This document shows, in pieces, positions 1 to 12,500 of a stretch of DNA of 64,000 nucleotides. Every line of letters begins with the position of its first letter. The first letter of the stretch is position 1. The notes beneath the pieces are model-generated. The model was not told the DNA's origin, did no database searches, and saw only the letters and a list, made by a program, of their open reading frames with translations. Source of the DNA: Telopea speciosissima (Eukaryota > Streptophyta > Magnoliopsida > Proteales > Proteaceae); contig NC_057919.1 in NCBI RefSeq assembly GCF_018873765.1, positions 22,608,698 through 22,672,697 of the forward strand. Direction: 5' to 3'. The position numbers and the translations under genes were made by a program.

Positions 1-110
1 TATGTATTTTTACAAGTAGAAGTTGATTTTTTTTTTTTGAATTTTTGATTGATTTTGATAATAAAACTGTTAGTTTCTCCAATTTGTTAAAAATATTTAA
101 TAATGAATAG

Positions 111-3100
111 GCCAAGAGACAAAGGGCTGAATATCTGAGACAGAGAGGAAATCTTCATACTTCCCCCCGTGTCAATTGTGATAAGATGCACCAGCAGAGT
201 GATTTCCTTTCAAGAAAACTGGCTAGGTATGTAGGTTGCTGTTGTTCTGAATCCAGTAATTGAAGGCAATAGTATCATGCTTTTCTCTCTTGCTTGTCTC
301 TTTTTAAAAGGATAAAATTGTCAACCTTTCCTCTCTCATTTGTCTTCTTTTAAAAGAATTTGACTGCCAACTAAACTGTCTTGACAGATATATCTGCACA
401 TCAGGATAGATTTCCCTGACTGGCTGTTCATTTGATTATTATTTTTTCTTTCTTTTTTCTATTTTTGGGGAGGGGGGTGGGAACCTACATATTTCTTACT
501 TTAACTGTATTGCGGCAAATTCAGGTGCTGGAGGCGGTTCGTGAGACTCAGAAAAACTACTTTTTCTTTGGCAAAATCTTTTGATGCATTAGAAATTAAT
601 GAGAAATTTGTTAAAGTAATGCCATTTGAGCAGCTTGCTCTCAGGATTGAGTCATCTGCAACTCTTCAGACTGTAAAAGCTTTACTTGATCGGTTTGAAA
701 GCCGATATGCTATCGCATGTGCTAGTGCACCTACCAGTGGATCCAGTTCAGATAACATTGATCATCTTCTCAAACGCCTTGCTTCTCCCAGCCGAAGGGG
801 CACACCTGGTACTATGTCCAGAAGCAAAGCACCAAAGAAATCAGCACCCGCTGGTGCTGCTAAAAAATCAGTTAAATTGTCAAGGTATCCAGTTAGAGTG
901 GTGCTTTGCGCTTATATGATACTGAGTCATCCAGACGCAGTTTTCAGTGAGCAGGGGGAGCGTGAGATTGCTCTTGCCAAATCTGCAGGAAATTTCATTA
1001 GGGAGTTTGAGTGGTTGATTGAGATTATATTAGATGGCCCCACATGGAGAGCTAAAGAGGAGTCATCCACCACATTGCCAAAAGAGCGGACATTTAGATC
1101 TCAGCTTGCTGCGTTTGATGCAGCTTGGTGCTCATACGTATATTATTTTGTGGTGTGGAAGCTTAAGGATGCAAGGTCACTGGAGGAAGACTTGGTGAGA
1201 GCTGCTTGCCAACTCGAGCTCTCTATGATGCAGACGTGCAAGATGACTCCAGAAGGGAATAATTGTAGTCTTACTCATGATATGAAAGCTGTTCAGAAGC
1301 AGGTATTTCTTGCTCGCCTCTTTGGAAGTATAATCTGTTCTTTTTCTTTTTCGTTTTTTCCCAGTAAATGGGTGCTTTAAGATACTATCAGGCAGAGAAT
1401 TATAGACATTATCAATTGCATTCCGGCAAGATGTTGGACAAGCATAAGAGTGATTATAACAGTCTTAACATCTTTCATAATCAGTTGTACAGTGGTAAAA
1501 TCTTTAGAAGGATGGTTAAAATTTTTTATTAACTCTTTTTTTTTTTTTTAAATTTATTGTCCTTATAATAAACTAACAGGAAGCAAGGTTTAACCCTTTG
1601 ATCATATTAGTGATTGTATAAGTTTTTCTTTTCTCTGTAAGAAGTAATCTTGGGCTTTTGTGGAATGTACCTGGTAAAGAAATGGCTAACTGCCCCATGA
1701 CATATTCTTCCCATTGATAGGTTACTGAAGATCAGAGGCTTCTCAGAGAGAGAGTTCAACATCTGAGTGGTGATGCAGGGATTCAACATCTGGACTCTGC
1801 TCTCTCAGAGACACGTTCCAGATATTTTGAAGCAAAGGAGAATGCAAGTCCTGTGGCATCACAAATTGCACATATTTCTTCTCCAAATTTGCCCAGTTCT
1901 TCGGCTTCAGCTGGACGTTCTTCAGTTTCTGTCTCAGATGGAAGTAGTAAGCTAGTTGAGGGTGGTAGCCGTGTTGTTCGCTCCTTGTTTAAGAATGATG
2001 CATCAACTCTGACCAAAGATGATGACGCTCCTTCCAGGAGTATGAATGGACTGTTTTTGCCTTCTAGTGAAAATTTGATTTTGGAGAATGAACTGCTTGT
2101 AAATGAAATAATCCATGAGCATCACCATGCTTTTGCTGATAGATTGAATGTCAATGATGAGGATCAGAGTGGTATTAAGGTTAGTTTGTAATTTTTTAAG
2201 TCATGCATGTGCTAAATCAAGTAATGGTTTAACATATGTATTTATAGATGAAAATCATTACCATTGTCCGCTTCTTTTTCCTTGGCCAGGCAAGAATAAA
2301 AGAGACAATGGAGAAGGCTTTCTGGGATGGTGTTGCAGAATCTATGAAGCAGGATGAGGCCAACTATTGTTGGGTAGTTGAGCTCATGAAGGAAGTCAGG
2401 GATGAACTATGTGAAATGGCTCCTCAGAGTTGGAAGCAGGAGATTCTTGAAGCTATTGATCTAGACATTCTCTCTGAGGTAGTGCTTAAAACTTACAGAC
2501 AGTAAAATATTATCTAGTAATGATCATATGCCCAATAAACTATTGTTATCTGATGGGTCAAATTAACAATTTTCTTCTGTATATTCTATCTAAAAAAAAT
2601 TATGGATAACAATTTACTTCTGTTCTTAGGTGCTGATGTCAGGAAGTCATGACATGGTTTATCTTGGAAAAGTCCTGGAGTATGCATTGGTCACTCTTCA
2701 GATGCTTTCTGCTCCAGCTACAGAAGAAGAGATGAAGACGACCCACAAGAAGTTGCTGAATGAGCTGGGTGAGGTATCACAAGCTGCAGACAAATCAAAT
2801 GCTTCATTTGTCCTTGCAACGATCAAGGGTCTGCACTTTGTTCTAGAACAGATTCAGGTTGGTTCTTGTCCATACTCCTCCCATTTAGATGGTTTGCTGC
2901 TGCTTTCTTTGTGCAGGATTATCAAGAGAATAAGGAAATGCAGGATTATCAAGAGAATAAGGAAATGAAATTGAAATTGCAACTTGGAAATGTGGCCGAT
3001 ACTCTGATTTTGTTTAGAAAATAAAATTACAGCTGAATATATTCATTTCATTATTATAAATTAGGAACTTATTCATTAAGCATGGTCCTGACCTCCCATA

Positions 3101-5349
3101 CTGAGTGGACACGGTTGATTAATTAGACAAACATGCCTTTTGACCTGCTTATGCTATGAATTATAAGCAAATGCTGGGTAAATGCAACAAATTGACACTG
3201 CAAAAGATGATGTATCCTGTCATTCCTAACTGTTTGGTTTTACCATATCTTTCTATTATGGATTTGCAGTTGGCACTCGTAAAACCCATTGTTAGAAACA
3301 TTTGCTGTTGGACCATATTAGAAATTCTCAAATCCGGCACATTAGAATTACTCATCCAGCCGACTTTTTGCTCATATCAATTCAACAATAGGTCTTTGCA
3401 CCCCCCTCCTTCCCCCTCCCCCACTCCCCCCCAAAAAAAAAAAAAAAAAAAAAGAAAGAAAAAAGGATTAGTGATCCTCGAGCCCAAACATGTGAAACAG
3501 GCCACAATACCATGTTGCACAGGTTGCGTTGATACAGTTGGGTTGCATATGTTGTATTGAAACAGGTGGAGGGGTTGAAATCTGATATGGGTATGGGTTG
3601 TTGAATATGGAACGAACCAGAATCTCACATCATGTTAAAGATTGTATCAGTCATCAGTCATGAGAAACATCGATTTTGTATCAAATGTGTTGGTCAGATG
3701 ATATCCTTGTAATTTAGTAGTGCAACTACACACAATTGAATTTTGTATTACTGCAACTCTTTTCTCAAGCTGCAATATATTCTTACAGGAACTAAAGCGG
3801 GAGATCAGCAAAGCACGCATAAGAATGATGGAGCCACTCATAAAGGGCCCAGCTGGTTTGGAATACCTTAGAAAGGCTTTTGCAAACCGTTATGGATCTC
3901 CCTCTGATGCATTGACCTCGTTACCACTGACACTCCAGTGGTTTTCATCTGTAAAACCCATTGGAGAGCAGGAGTGGGAAGAACACATTGATTCTCTCTC
4001 AGCTTTGCCAACTCAACACACAAGTTCTTCTCAAGGTCTTCTTCCTTCTACCACCCTTAGAACTGGTGGCAGTGTCCTTATGTCAGCGAATAAAAGCCAA
4101 GTGGTTTCTTTTCCTCCAACTTCAAATACTTTTGCAGGTATATAAGTGCTGAAATAACCATTTCTAGTTGGGAAATTTCAAAATTGTACAAAGCGATTCG
4201 GTTTTTTTCTCAGTATTTTTTGGATCCGTAGTTTCCTCGATAGTGGACACTTAATTGTTTTTATCTCGTGTTGCATCAGATAATCTACATTCAGAATGCA
4301 AGGGAGAAAGGCTTGATTTGTTTGTGAGACTTGGCTTGTTGAAATTAGCAAGTGGGATAGAAGGTCTGAAGCTTGAAACTCTTCCAGAGACCCTTAAACT
4401 GAATCTCTCAAGGCTAAGGGCTGTTCAGGCTCAATTGCAGAAGATTGTTGTCATTTCTACCAGGTTTTTCTCCTCCCTTGTTGATAAATTCATATCTAGA
4501 TGTCCATGTCCTGAAGCTACACTGAGTGCAATGCTTGATTACATTATTATAGATCTTGGGATCAAGCTTGAATTTACTGTAACAACTTGGAAAGGGAGAC
4601 TCTGTGCACTATCAAAGTATCATGTATATTAGTCTATATGCGGCTATATCTTATTGAACAGATTATGCTAACCAGACAAATTTTGCTGCTTTTTCGTTGA
4701 TAATAGTAATGGGATGTTTCAGAAATTGTCGATGATTCTGATGGTTGTATTTTTGTAGATATGCTGAATTGGCTTTAGAATTGACTGGGTGGTCTGTAGG
4801 ACCAAGTCCCTCTTTCTTTATTCTACTATATGGGTCCTGATCTGAATTTTGTGTATAATGTGCAGTATATTGGTTCTCCGGCAAACCCTTCTCAGTGAGG
4901 ACTTACGGATCAGTTCAGAGATGGATAACTTAGTATCTCAATGTGTTGAACAACTCTCTCAGCTCCTGGACCGTGTTGAAGATGTGGGAATTGCTGAAGT
5001 TATTGAAATTATCAGTGTGGTCCCAGATGATGGTGACAATGTCATGGATGCGAAGGTGGTCCAAAAGAGGAAAGAAGTCATGGCAAGCTTGTTGGTGAAG
5101 AGCCTCCAAGCTGGGGATGCAGTTTTTGCACGCGTCTCCCGGGCAGTTTACCTTGCAACCAGAGGTGTTATACTTGGAGGAAGTGGAACCAAGGGAAGGG
5201 AACTGGCACATACAGCTCTTCGGCGGATTGGAGCAGCTGTTCATACTGGCAGAGTGGTAGAGGCAGCAGAAATGCTGATTGTGGTGGCTATGGTGTCATC
5301 TAACGTTCACGGGCCATGGTATACACATGTGCTTGATAGCGTCAACTGA
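111..5349 (+). CDS. T-complex protein 11-like protein, 3' portion (eight exons)
   Basis: Exons read at 111-226, 525-1302, 1721-2179, 2290-2478, 2630-2857, 3789-4137, 4280-4463 and 4866-5349. All introns are GT-AG and the phases join into 928 codons ending in TGA at 5347-5349. The order and wording match the plant TCP11 family: a WRRF..RKTT start of the conserved domain, the [12 protein letters not shown] block, a basic SPSRRGTPG linker, [28 protein letters not shown], and the C-terminal LEYLRKAF and GREL segments. Animal TCP11 acts in sperm function; plant members are soluble proteins of poorly known role, so I infer no reaction. Plant members are usually longer, so the N-terminal region should lie left of position 1. 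No frame break was seen. Bases 1-110 are intron. The gene converges with the RNF170-like gene downstream. Confidence 0.9.
2914..2967 (+). repeat. 27 bp tandem duplication inside a TCP11-like intron
   Basis: Two perfect adjacent 27 bp copies (2914-2940 and 2941-2967), beginning CAGGATTATC and ending GGAAATG. They lie in the intron between the exons ending at 2857 and starting at 3789. Nothing suggests that they are translated. Confidence 0.85.
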
Positions 5350-6006
5350 TTTATCCGAGGAAATGGATATTAGGAAGAAAAAAAGCCTTATATTATCTTG
5401 TGTATAAGTATATAAGATTGTGTCTAGTCCATCGCAGATGTGTTCAGGGAGAAAGCAATGTCATGTAAAGTATGTCCATCAGTTCATAAAACAGTAAATC
5501 TGTAAATAATTCGTGGACTGTAATAAAGGTTCTTTCCTAGTCGAGGGTCTAAGAAAAACACATGATCTTGACTTTCACTGCAAATTTGATTTGTGAGAAA
5601 CACAGATTTTGTAGCAGTCAACCTCCTTAGTCGCTTTGTATTGGGAATAGTTGTAGTATGGCCTTCTTTAATCGATGTCTCCCTGCAACAATAGCAATAG
5701 CATCTGAATCATCATCACCAGAAGCCAAGATTTCATTCAACTGGAAAGCCAGTGGTGACAACTTTCTTGGTTTCTAATTTCTTGGTTGTTGGGATGCAAC
5801 TGATACAGGCCCATGTAAGTAGAATGGGATAACTTACAATGCTGCTGGAAGAGTAGTGGAGATAAAACTATATGATCATCACCATAATGATGGCTTCTTG
5901 GTCTTAGGGGGGGTGAGAGGTGGCATGACATGCCGGACTGTGAGAGGGGAGGGCAGACCAGCAGAGGAGGAAAGGGGAGCAGGGTTAAATTAGGGATTTA
6001 AAATTA
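5350..6006. other. 3' UTR and spacer, no gene seen
   Basis: Contains the 3' UTR of the TCP11-like gene and AT-rich spacer. Open frames here are short and match nothing I recognise. Confidence 0.6.
5522..5527 (+). terminator. Candidate polyadenylation signal of the TCP11-like gene
   Basis: An AATAAA hexamer lies 173 bp after the stop codon, which is a normal 3' UTR length for a plant gene. No transcript evidence is available here. Confidence 0.45.
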
Positions 6007-6158
6007 GGGTTGGGGTTCTTTGTGGGGGATCTTGGCACTTGCACACGGGGAACCTATGAGACCACATGCGTTGGCATCATGGGGGGTGGGGTAGTCATTT
6101 CGTCCCCCTCTATGTCTGGGCGTGGGCGGTACACTCCCTCCACAAAGAACTTTTCTCC
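6007..6158. mobile_element. MITE, Mutator-like (152 bp family member A)
   Basis: Flanked by a perfect 9 bp direct repeat, TTAAAATTA, at 5998-6006 and 6159-6167. The ends are imperfect inverted repeats built on GGTTCTTTGTGGGGG and, on the other strand, AAGTTCTTTGTGG. The inside holds the G-rich core CATGGGG..GTCATTT that recurs at several other places in this window. A 9 bp target duplication is typical of Mutator-like elements. No coding capacity. Confidence 0.8.
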
Positions 6159-6367
6159 TTAAAATTAATAGTGGGAGAAAGAGACAAAACTGCATATTCC
6201 ATCTATAAATCCATTTTCTTCCCTAAGTTCTATTATCAATAAAAATTCTAATTCTTATTTATCATATTAGCTTTTCTTGGGGGGAAATAAAAAAAGAAAG
6301 CGAGTAGACAGCTTGAGTAAATATAAAGTAAGTATAAGGGAGTGATAGGAGTTCTCTAAAAAAGAAT

Positions 6368-6543
6368 GAGAAGATGTTCTCTATTCGGGAGCATGGCCCC
6401 TGCGCCATTGTAGGGCCAATGAGAGTGCATGCAGAAGCATATGTTTAGGCAACATTTTCACCTTTCATGGGGGTAGGGCAGTCATTTTGCCTCCCTCTAT
6501 GTCTACGCATAGGATGCATACTCCTGGACAGAGTTCTTTTTCC
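6368..6543. mobile_element. MITE, Mutator-like (family member B)
   Basis: A 10 bp direct repeat, AAAAAAGAAT, flanks it at 6358-6367 and 6544-6553. The ends pair imperfectly (GATGTTCTCTATTCGGGAG with AGAACTCTGTCCAGGAG). It shares the core CATGGGGGTAGGGCAGTCAT with members A and D. The two MITEs here are 210 bp apart and are separate insertions with different target sites. Confidence 0.75.
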
Positions 6544-6689
6544 AAAAAAGAATTAATGAGATAAAATAAAACCACGTGCCCCAATCCAATTAGGGAGGAA
6601 TGTCCCCACCATGCACTCTACCATATCCTTAAATTCTCAGTCCTGTTTTGCCACAAGACAAACCCTATCAGTGAAAATTGACATGTGAA

Positions 6690-8900
6690 TAGGCAACCCA
6701 GGCAGTGGTTTTAGAATCAGACCCGGTCTATACCTTTGAAAGAAGCCTTACCACCAGCAAATGTTGGCTTTGATTAAGAGGTCTTGTTTTCGCTTCCTTG
6801 ATACACTTGGTTCGCTTTGAAGACTACACCATTGTGGAAGGAAACAAAGTTCTTGTATCGTCACAACTCACAACCCCTTTTTTTTATCGCTCAAAGATGA
6901 ATGAAAGTCTTTCCTTTGGCTCCTCTAATTGGCAAGGATTAGAACCCGGTGATTAGATTGTGGTTTGAATGACAACGACTTGTGTCTCTGGATCAACAAT
7001 TTGTTGCATAATGTTTCCATTTGCCCTTGGCAAACAAGCTACCTTGATCCGAGATTAGGCTAGGCAGTTCGGCCAGATCCCATGCCCTTTCTTCAGCTCT
7101 AGAGTCGGAGGGGAAAAGACATTCGGGCAAAGCCTTGTGATCAACACAAGAAAAAAACAGACGGATGGCCCAAAGTCAGGCCAAGGCTGCTTAGGATTGG
7201 GTCCCCAGCGGGAAGCAGGTGAGCGGTATGAGCCGCCCTGGCTAGAGCCGGTTCCTGAGCCAACTCCTATTGAGTTGCCTCCCCTAGGTTTACAGAACTA
7301 ACTACCTTTCTAGAATCTAGTTGAAGTAGAACTAGCGTTTAAGGAAAACGCGTAGAAGCAGGCAAGTGGATTCCCATCCTAAAAATCAGTTGGCAAATTC
7401 TCATTCTTATGGGTACGAAAGAAAGTAGGCTATTCATTTGTATCTCTCATCAAAGGCAGCTAACGGACTTCTATCTCCTTTGTTCAAAAGGCGATATGGG
7501 GTGAGTGCAAAAGCTCATCAACAATGGGTCCATCCGTATATGCCTCATAGTCGAGTCATCAGTATAGATAGACCCCCGGTCAGCCGGTGAATGTTATACC
7601 CATTGAGAGACATTACACTATCTTACATACAGATACCATGCTTCTTCTTTGAGATGATGTGAAATTGCTCGCAACTCATTAAGAAGGGTGTGGAGAAGGC
7701 TAATCAGGTGACGAAGTCTATCCACCTCGACATCAAGGACGATGCCCCTTCCTCTTCTTGCTCGAAGTAGAGTGGTGAAGTCTAGTTGGAGCACTCTGGA
7801 ACCCTATCACTGTTTTCTGCTTTCGAGCTGCCCTTTTCAAAGTCAAAATATTGGGCATGCTAGCACACCTTCTGGGGAGGTCCATTTGATATCCAAAGAT
7901 TGTTCATCACTTAGCACTCAACCACACGGTGTTGTGGTGTGTAAAGAGTGAATAATGGCCAGGAACCGGATTTTCAGTTGAACGATTTTGTCACCTATTT
8001 CAAACTTGCTCTTATTTAAGAACCATTTTGACCGCCATAGGCTTTGCCTAGGCTTTTCCTAGACACCATATGAACCAACTATCCACTCTGTCAATCAAGA
8101 CTGCTCCTCCAGTAAACTTCATTCTTTTCTGTCTAGGGAGGCCTAATTGTTAGATTGTAAACTGCTCTCATGCAGAACAAAAACCACTATCTAATGTTAT
8201 AGAAGCATGCACTTCTTTGTCCACAATAGTAGGTGGCCTCCGCAGAATGCTTAGCCTCCTGCACTAGAAGCGATATCCATTGTGTGAGAACGTGCAACTA
8301 GGTTGCGTGGTAGCACGCTCTGACTTTCTTCACATGCTTGAGCGCGACACACGAAAGCTATTGTGTGTTAGCGCATTCATTTTCTTCCTTACCTCCTATA
8401 GAGACCTCCTTCAACTTCCCAGGATTGTTCTTTCGCTTCTTCCACACAACTTCCCTTCTGTGAGATCTTTTGAAGTCATTGTGCGGAAGAAGTTTCAGGC
8501 AACCTATTCTAACCGCCTTTTTTTCCTCATTCGTGCGAACACATTTAACTGGGTGTCGAACTCCTAAATCAAGAAAGGGGTGCATCGGTAAAAACATTAC
8601 AGCTAGTTGTTCAGGACAAGTGGCATCAGTTTTTTGTCTTAGGGCAATTAGCTTGGTCTTTGAGAAAGTTGCACGGTTGAAGCGGGAAAGAAGAAAACCC
8701 CCTAGGGATTTTCCAAGACTATTTTTTTATACTTACACGTTTGAGTGGTTCCTATGAAAGGTTTCATTAACGCCTAATCCATGTCGAGTAGACCTTGTGG
8801 CCAAAGCCGATCTTGATTCTAGCTTATTCAGATTGGACCGATCCCAATTGAATCAGTAGTCCTTAACTTCTACCAACCAATTCTGATCTACGTTTTTATA
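6690..8900. other. Unassigned stretch, possibly organelle-derived DNA
   Basis: This 2.2 kb differs from its surroundings: more balanced in base composition, few poly-A/T runs, and word use that resembles plant mitochondrial intergenic DNA. No organelle gene was recognised, and open frames are short (the longest are 95 codons near 8280-8760). Either a mitochondrial insertion or a degraded retroelement would fit. This is inference from composition only. Confidence 0.3.
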
Positions 8901-9579
8901 TTCTGAACTTAGGAGTCTACCTGTCCAAAAAACTTTGCCTCATATGACTTACCATGCACCCATTGTTGACATTTAAAGTGAACGTGTGAAAGGATTCTTA
9001 CTCAGGCATTTAGAAACCAGGGTTAATAGTCCATCCAAAAAAAATAAAAGTCCCATTTAAGTGAAAGTTTTCCTCCACCGTGAGTGAATAAAACATTCAC
9101 TTTCTAGGATCATTATTACCCCTCCTGTACATAGTACATAATATCCCCTCCCTAAGTCCCCAACTGTTCCTGATACCCTCTGCACGCCATCCGAATCCAT
9201 TATAGCAAAACGGCAAAAAAAAAAAAAAAAAAATTCATTTTTAAAATAGTTGGAATTACTTTAAACAGTAAAAATTAAATGATGCATACACAGTCGCTAA
9301 AACTTTTATCTCCTGAATAATTGGGGATATCCTTGTCATTATATGCAAAAATATTCAGAGGAACTAAAACAAAATTTGTTTTTTAACAGAGCGTTTGAAC
9401 TAAAACATATATTACATTCACAATCTAGTCTTTTGCAGAAATATGAAATTCAGTGAGTCCAATGGATTCTATGGGATGAAATGATCTCTGATGAGTATAA
9501 CTTCTGTAACATCCAAATGGAAATGTATCTATCTATCCTTCATGGCTTTGGTTCCAACACTACATGATAATGGGACAGC
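8901..9579. other. Spacer and 3' flank of the RNF170-like gene
   Basis: AT-rich DNA with a poly-A run near 9215. It should contain the 3' UTR of the minus-strand gene ending at 9580. No other gene is seen. Confidence 0.5.
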
Positions 9580-12500
9580 TCAACTACCTCCATGCCGGGA
9601 AAGGAGTGCTGTGCGATACATCGCAGCAATATGGAGGAAAAAGATGAGAGCTATGACGAGATCATCCAATATACCAATCAGTCCCACGACCCCTGCCAAA
9701 CAGCAACCACAAATTGTTGAATAACAACCGAATTACATTAAAATAATCAAACTTGTTTAGGAAACATACCTTCTGGAATAATGTCAATGGGGCTCAGAAT
9801 GTAGATGGCGCTTCCTAGCATCTGCAGATAAAAATTCAAAGTACACTTAATTAGTTTAAAAGCCAAAACTAACTCAATTCATCCAAATGCAATTCCACAA
9901 GTAAAAGCGTCCAGTAAAACATTGAGGCACAAATTGTTTCCAGGTAAAAACCACGTAATAAGCTCAGTATAAAAATAAGATCTTACCTGAAAATTTTCCT
10001 TCTACATGGTTCTTCTCTGGAAAAAAACGGAGACTAGTGCACTATTTCGGTCTTAAAACTTGTACACTAGGATATTAACCTATAGACAGACTGAAGTAGT
10101 CGAGGCTTAGTTGAGTCCAGTTATGGTAATTGGTTGGCACTGGTCACCTATGAACAAGGACAAACTCGATATTTTTCAAAATTTCTGTGGCACACTCTAA
10201 CCGTGATTTCCATATACCATGATATATTTTCAACAATAGGTGTTCCATGCCAAACACTGATATTTGTGGTGGTACTTACTACCTATGAATTAAGGGAAAC
10301 CTGTCATGCTTTGTCAGATTATGTGTATTAAAGCACCTGCCATAACTGAGGTTCTCAAGCCTTTCCTATCATCTCAGGAGAGAAGTGCAAAGCAAGGTAG
10401 CCTGACTGAAGAGTGGCCTTTGAACATAACAAAATCAAGAAATCACTAATTTACTGTCTAGGGGTTCTCAAGTTTATTTTACAATAGATGATAGGAAAAT
10501 AGAAACAAGTGAATTGACCTATGTCAAAGTTCATTACATAAATTATGAGCTCATATAAGCATGTGAAACACACACATGTATGGGAGTCAAGATCCCTTCT
10601 AGCCTTGTTCCTAGGGATAGCAACCGGTTGGTTTCAGTGCAAATTTCACCAGTGGCAATGAAGGATAATTGCATGCAAAGCCGCAACCAAGATACATATG
10701 AAAATGACCTCAATACAGATGAAGCAGCAATGGAGCCATAGATGCACTGTGAGTGAACCACCGATAGGAGCAGGGTCCGCTGCCTAGGGGCAAAGTTAGA
10801 CATGCTGCCATGGTTCTAGTCATTCCAGTTTGAGGCATACTTTTGCTCCCCTTCAAACAGCTGGCCGTGCTCTGGTAAGTGGTCTAACAGAGCATTTACT
10901 TCTCTATTGCTCCTCCCCCATCTACTTTTCTGTTCATTCTCATTTTCTGCCTTCATTTCCTTGCTTCCTCTCCTTCTACGGACCACTATACCCCCCCCCC
11001 CCCCAACATGGTATTGTCCATACTTTCATGCTAATCTCCATTTATATTCTCGTCTCCCAAGCTGATCCTTCCCTCGTATGCAGTTATCCCTTCTTATGGA
11101 ACCCCAACTGTCTTGGCCCTCTTATGCACTTAAGTATTTCAGCAACCAGGCCAAGATCGGACTTCACAAAATCCGGAATTTTAATGTGATTTCCGGCCAT
11201 TTTTTTTTCTATAATCTCCTGGCTGTAACCTTCTCCCCTCCCCAGTCCCCCCCCCCCCTCTTTAAAGGGGGGGGGGGGGGGGAAAGGATTTTTCTATAAA
11301 TTACCTAACACACTGCTGAAGTGATGGGGTGGTAATTTTGGTAAACAGGAATTGAAAGAAAAGCTGTTGTATGTATAAAATATCATACATACAACAAATG
11401 CATATCGATAACTAGGGCTGGAAATTGGATAGGCAAGGGTTGGGTGACCCTCTAAGGCTCTAACCCATTTAAAAACTCCAACCTATTTGCTAAATGGATA
11501 AGAGCAGCCAAACCGATTTAATGAAAGATATCTGTTCCACATCACCAACCATCCAATACTCAGGGTTGACCCGACCAAGATCTGACCCCAGCTGTGGTTT
11601 ATAAAAGAACAAAAGGGATGACATCTTACCTTCTAACCATTTCCTATTGCCATGTCACCACTTACAGTATATACGGGTCTCCACAACCCAATCTGAACAC
11701 CTAATGAAAACTATTTTATATAAAGATTTGTGTAAATTACACCTGGGTACCTCACGTTTCAAGACCTATGTTTGAGGTACTTTTTCATATTTTTAAATTT
11801 AACCATGCCACCACCAACCTTGCCGTTGCCGCCTCTCCTGCCGCTTCTTTGCTGCCCCCTGCTCTTCCTCCCCTACTGGCCGAGACGACTCCACCCCCAC
11901 CCTCTACTCCCTCCCCTTCCTCCCACTCTCTCTCCCACACCCCCACCTTTTGCTCTCCCTCCCTTGCTCCACCCCCACCCTCTACTCTCTCCCCTTCCTC
12001 CCGCTCTCTCTCCCCCACCCCCGTTGCAACTCCCACACACCCGCCTTTTGCTCCCTCTCCCACCACTGCCCTTTGCTCCCTCAACAACCACAGAATGCCC
12101 TTCCCTAAACAAATCAAGGAACAAACTCTGATACCAGACCACGATATCAGTGATCAAATCTGCTATCATAAACTCCATCTCAGGCGATGAAGCAGGCTGA
12201 ATCACACTCCCCGTGAGAAACATCACACCTAATCTGAACTTGTTTTTCGCATGGTTTGTCGAGTACTTCTCTATGGCATCAGTAGGGGAGACATATAACA
12301 CCAATTGATCCTAGAAATTGTTCAAGACGATACAATGAATCCGGCTATGCAGCTGAAGGTGAGTACATAAGTCCAGAGGCAGCGATTCTGGAGCTAACGA
12401 GCTCTAGCACTGATGCTGACAGTTTGTTTGTGAACTGGTTGGCAACCGAGGGTCGATAGATACCAGTGTCCAACACTTTGGAAGGTCAATTCGACGGGAA

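Noticed and set aside
2905..3003. Possible alternative TCP11 exon containing the 27 bp duplication
   Set aside because: The flanking exons join in frame without it and match the family directly, so I treat it as intron.
11768..12304. Overlapping long open frames on both strands
   Set aside because: They lie in a C/T-rich low-complexity tract and give proline- or glycine-rich products with no domain; composition explains them.
12309..12459. Stop-free stretch with [14 protein letters not shown]
   Set aside because: Not recognised as any family, short, and antisense within an intron; not called as a gene.
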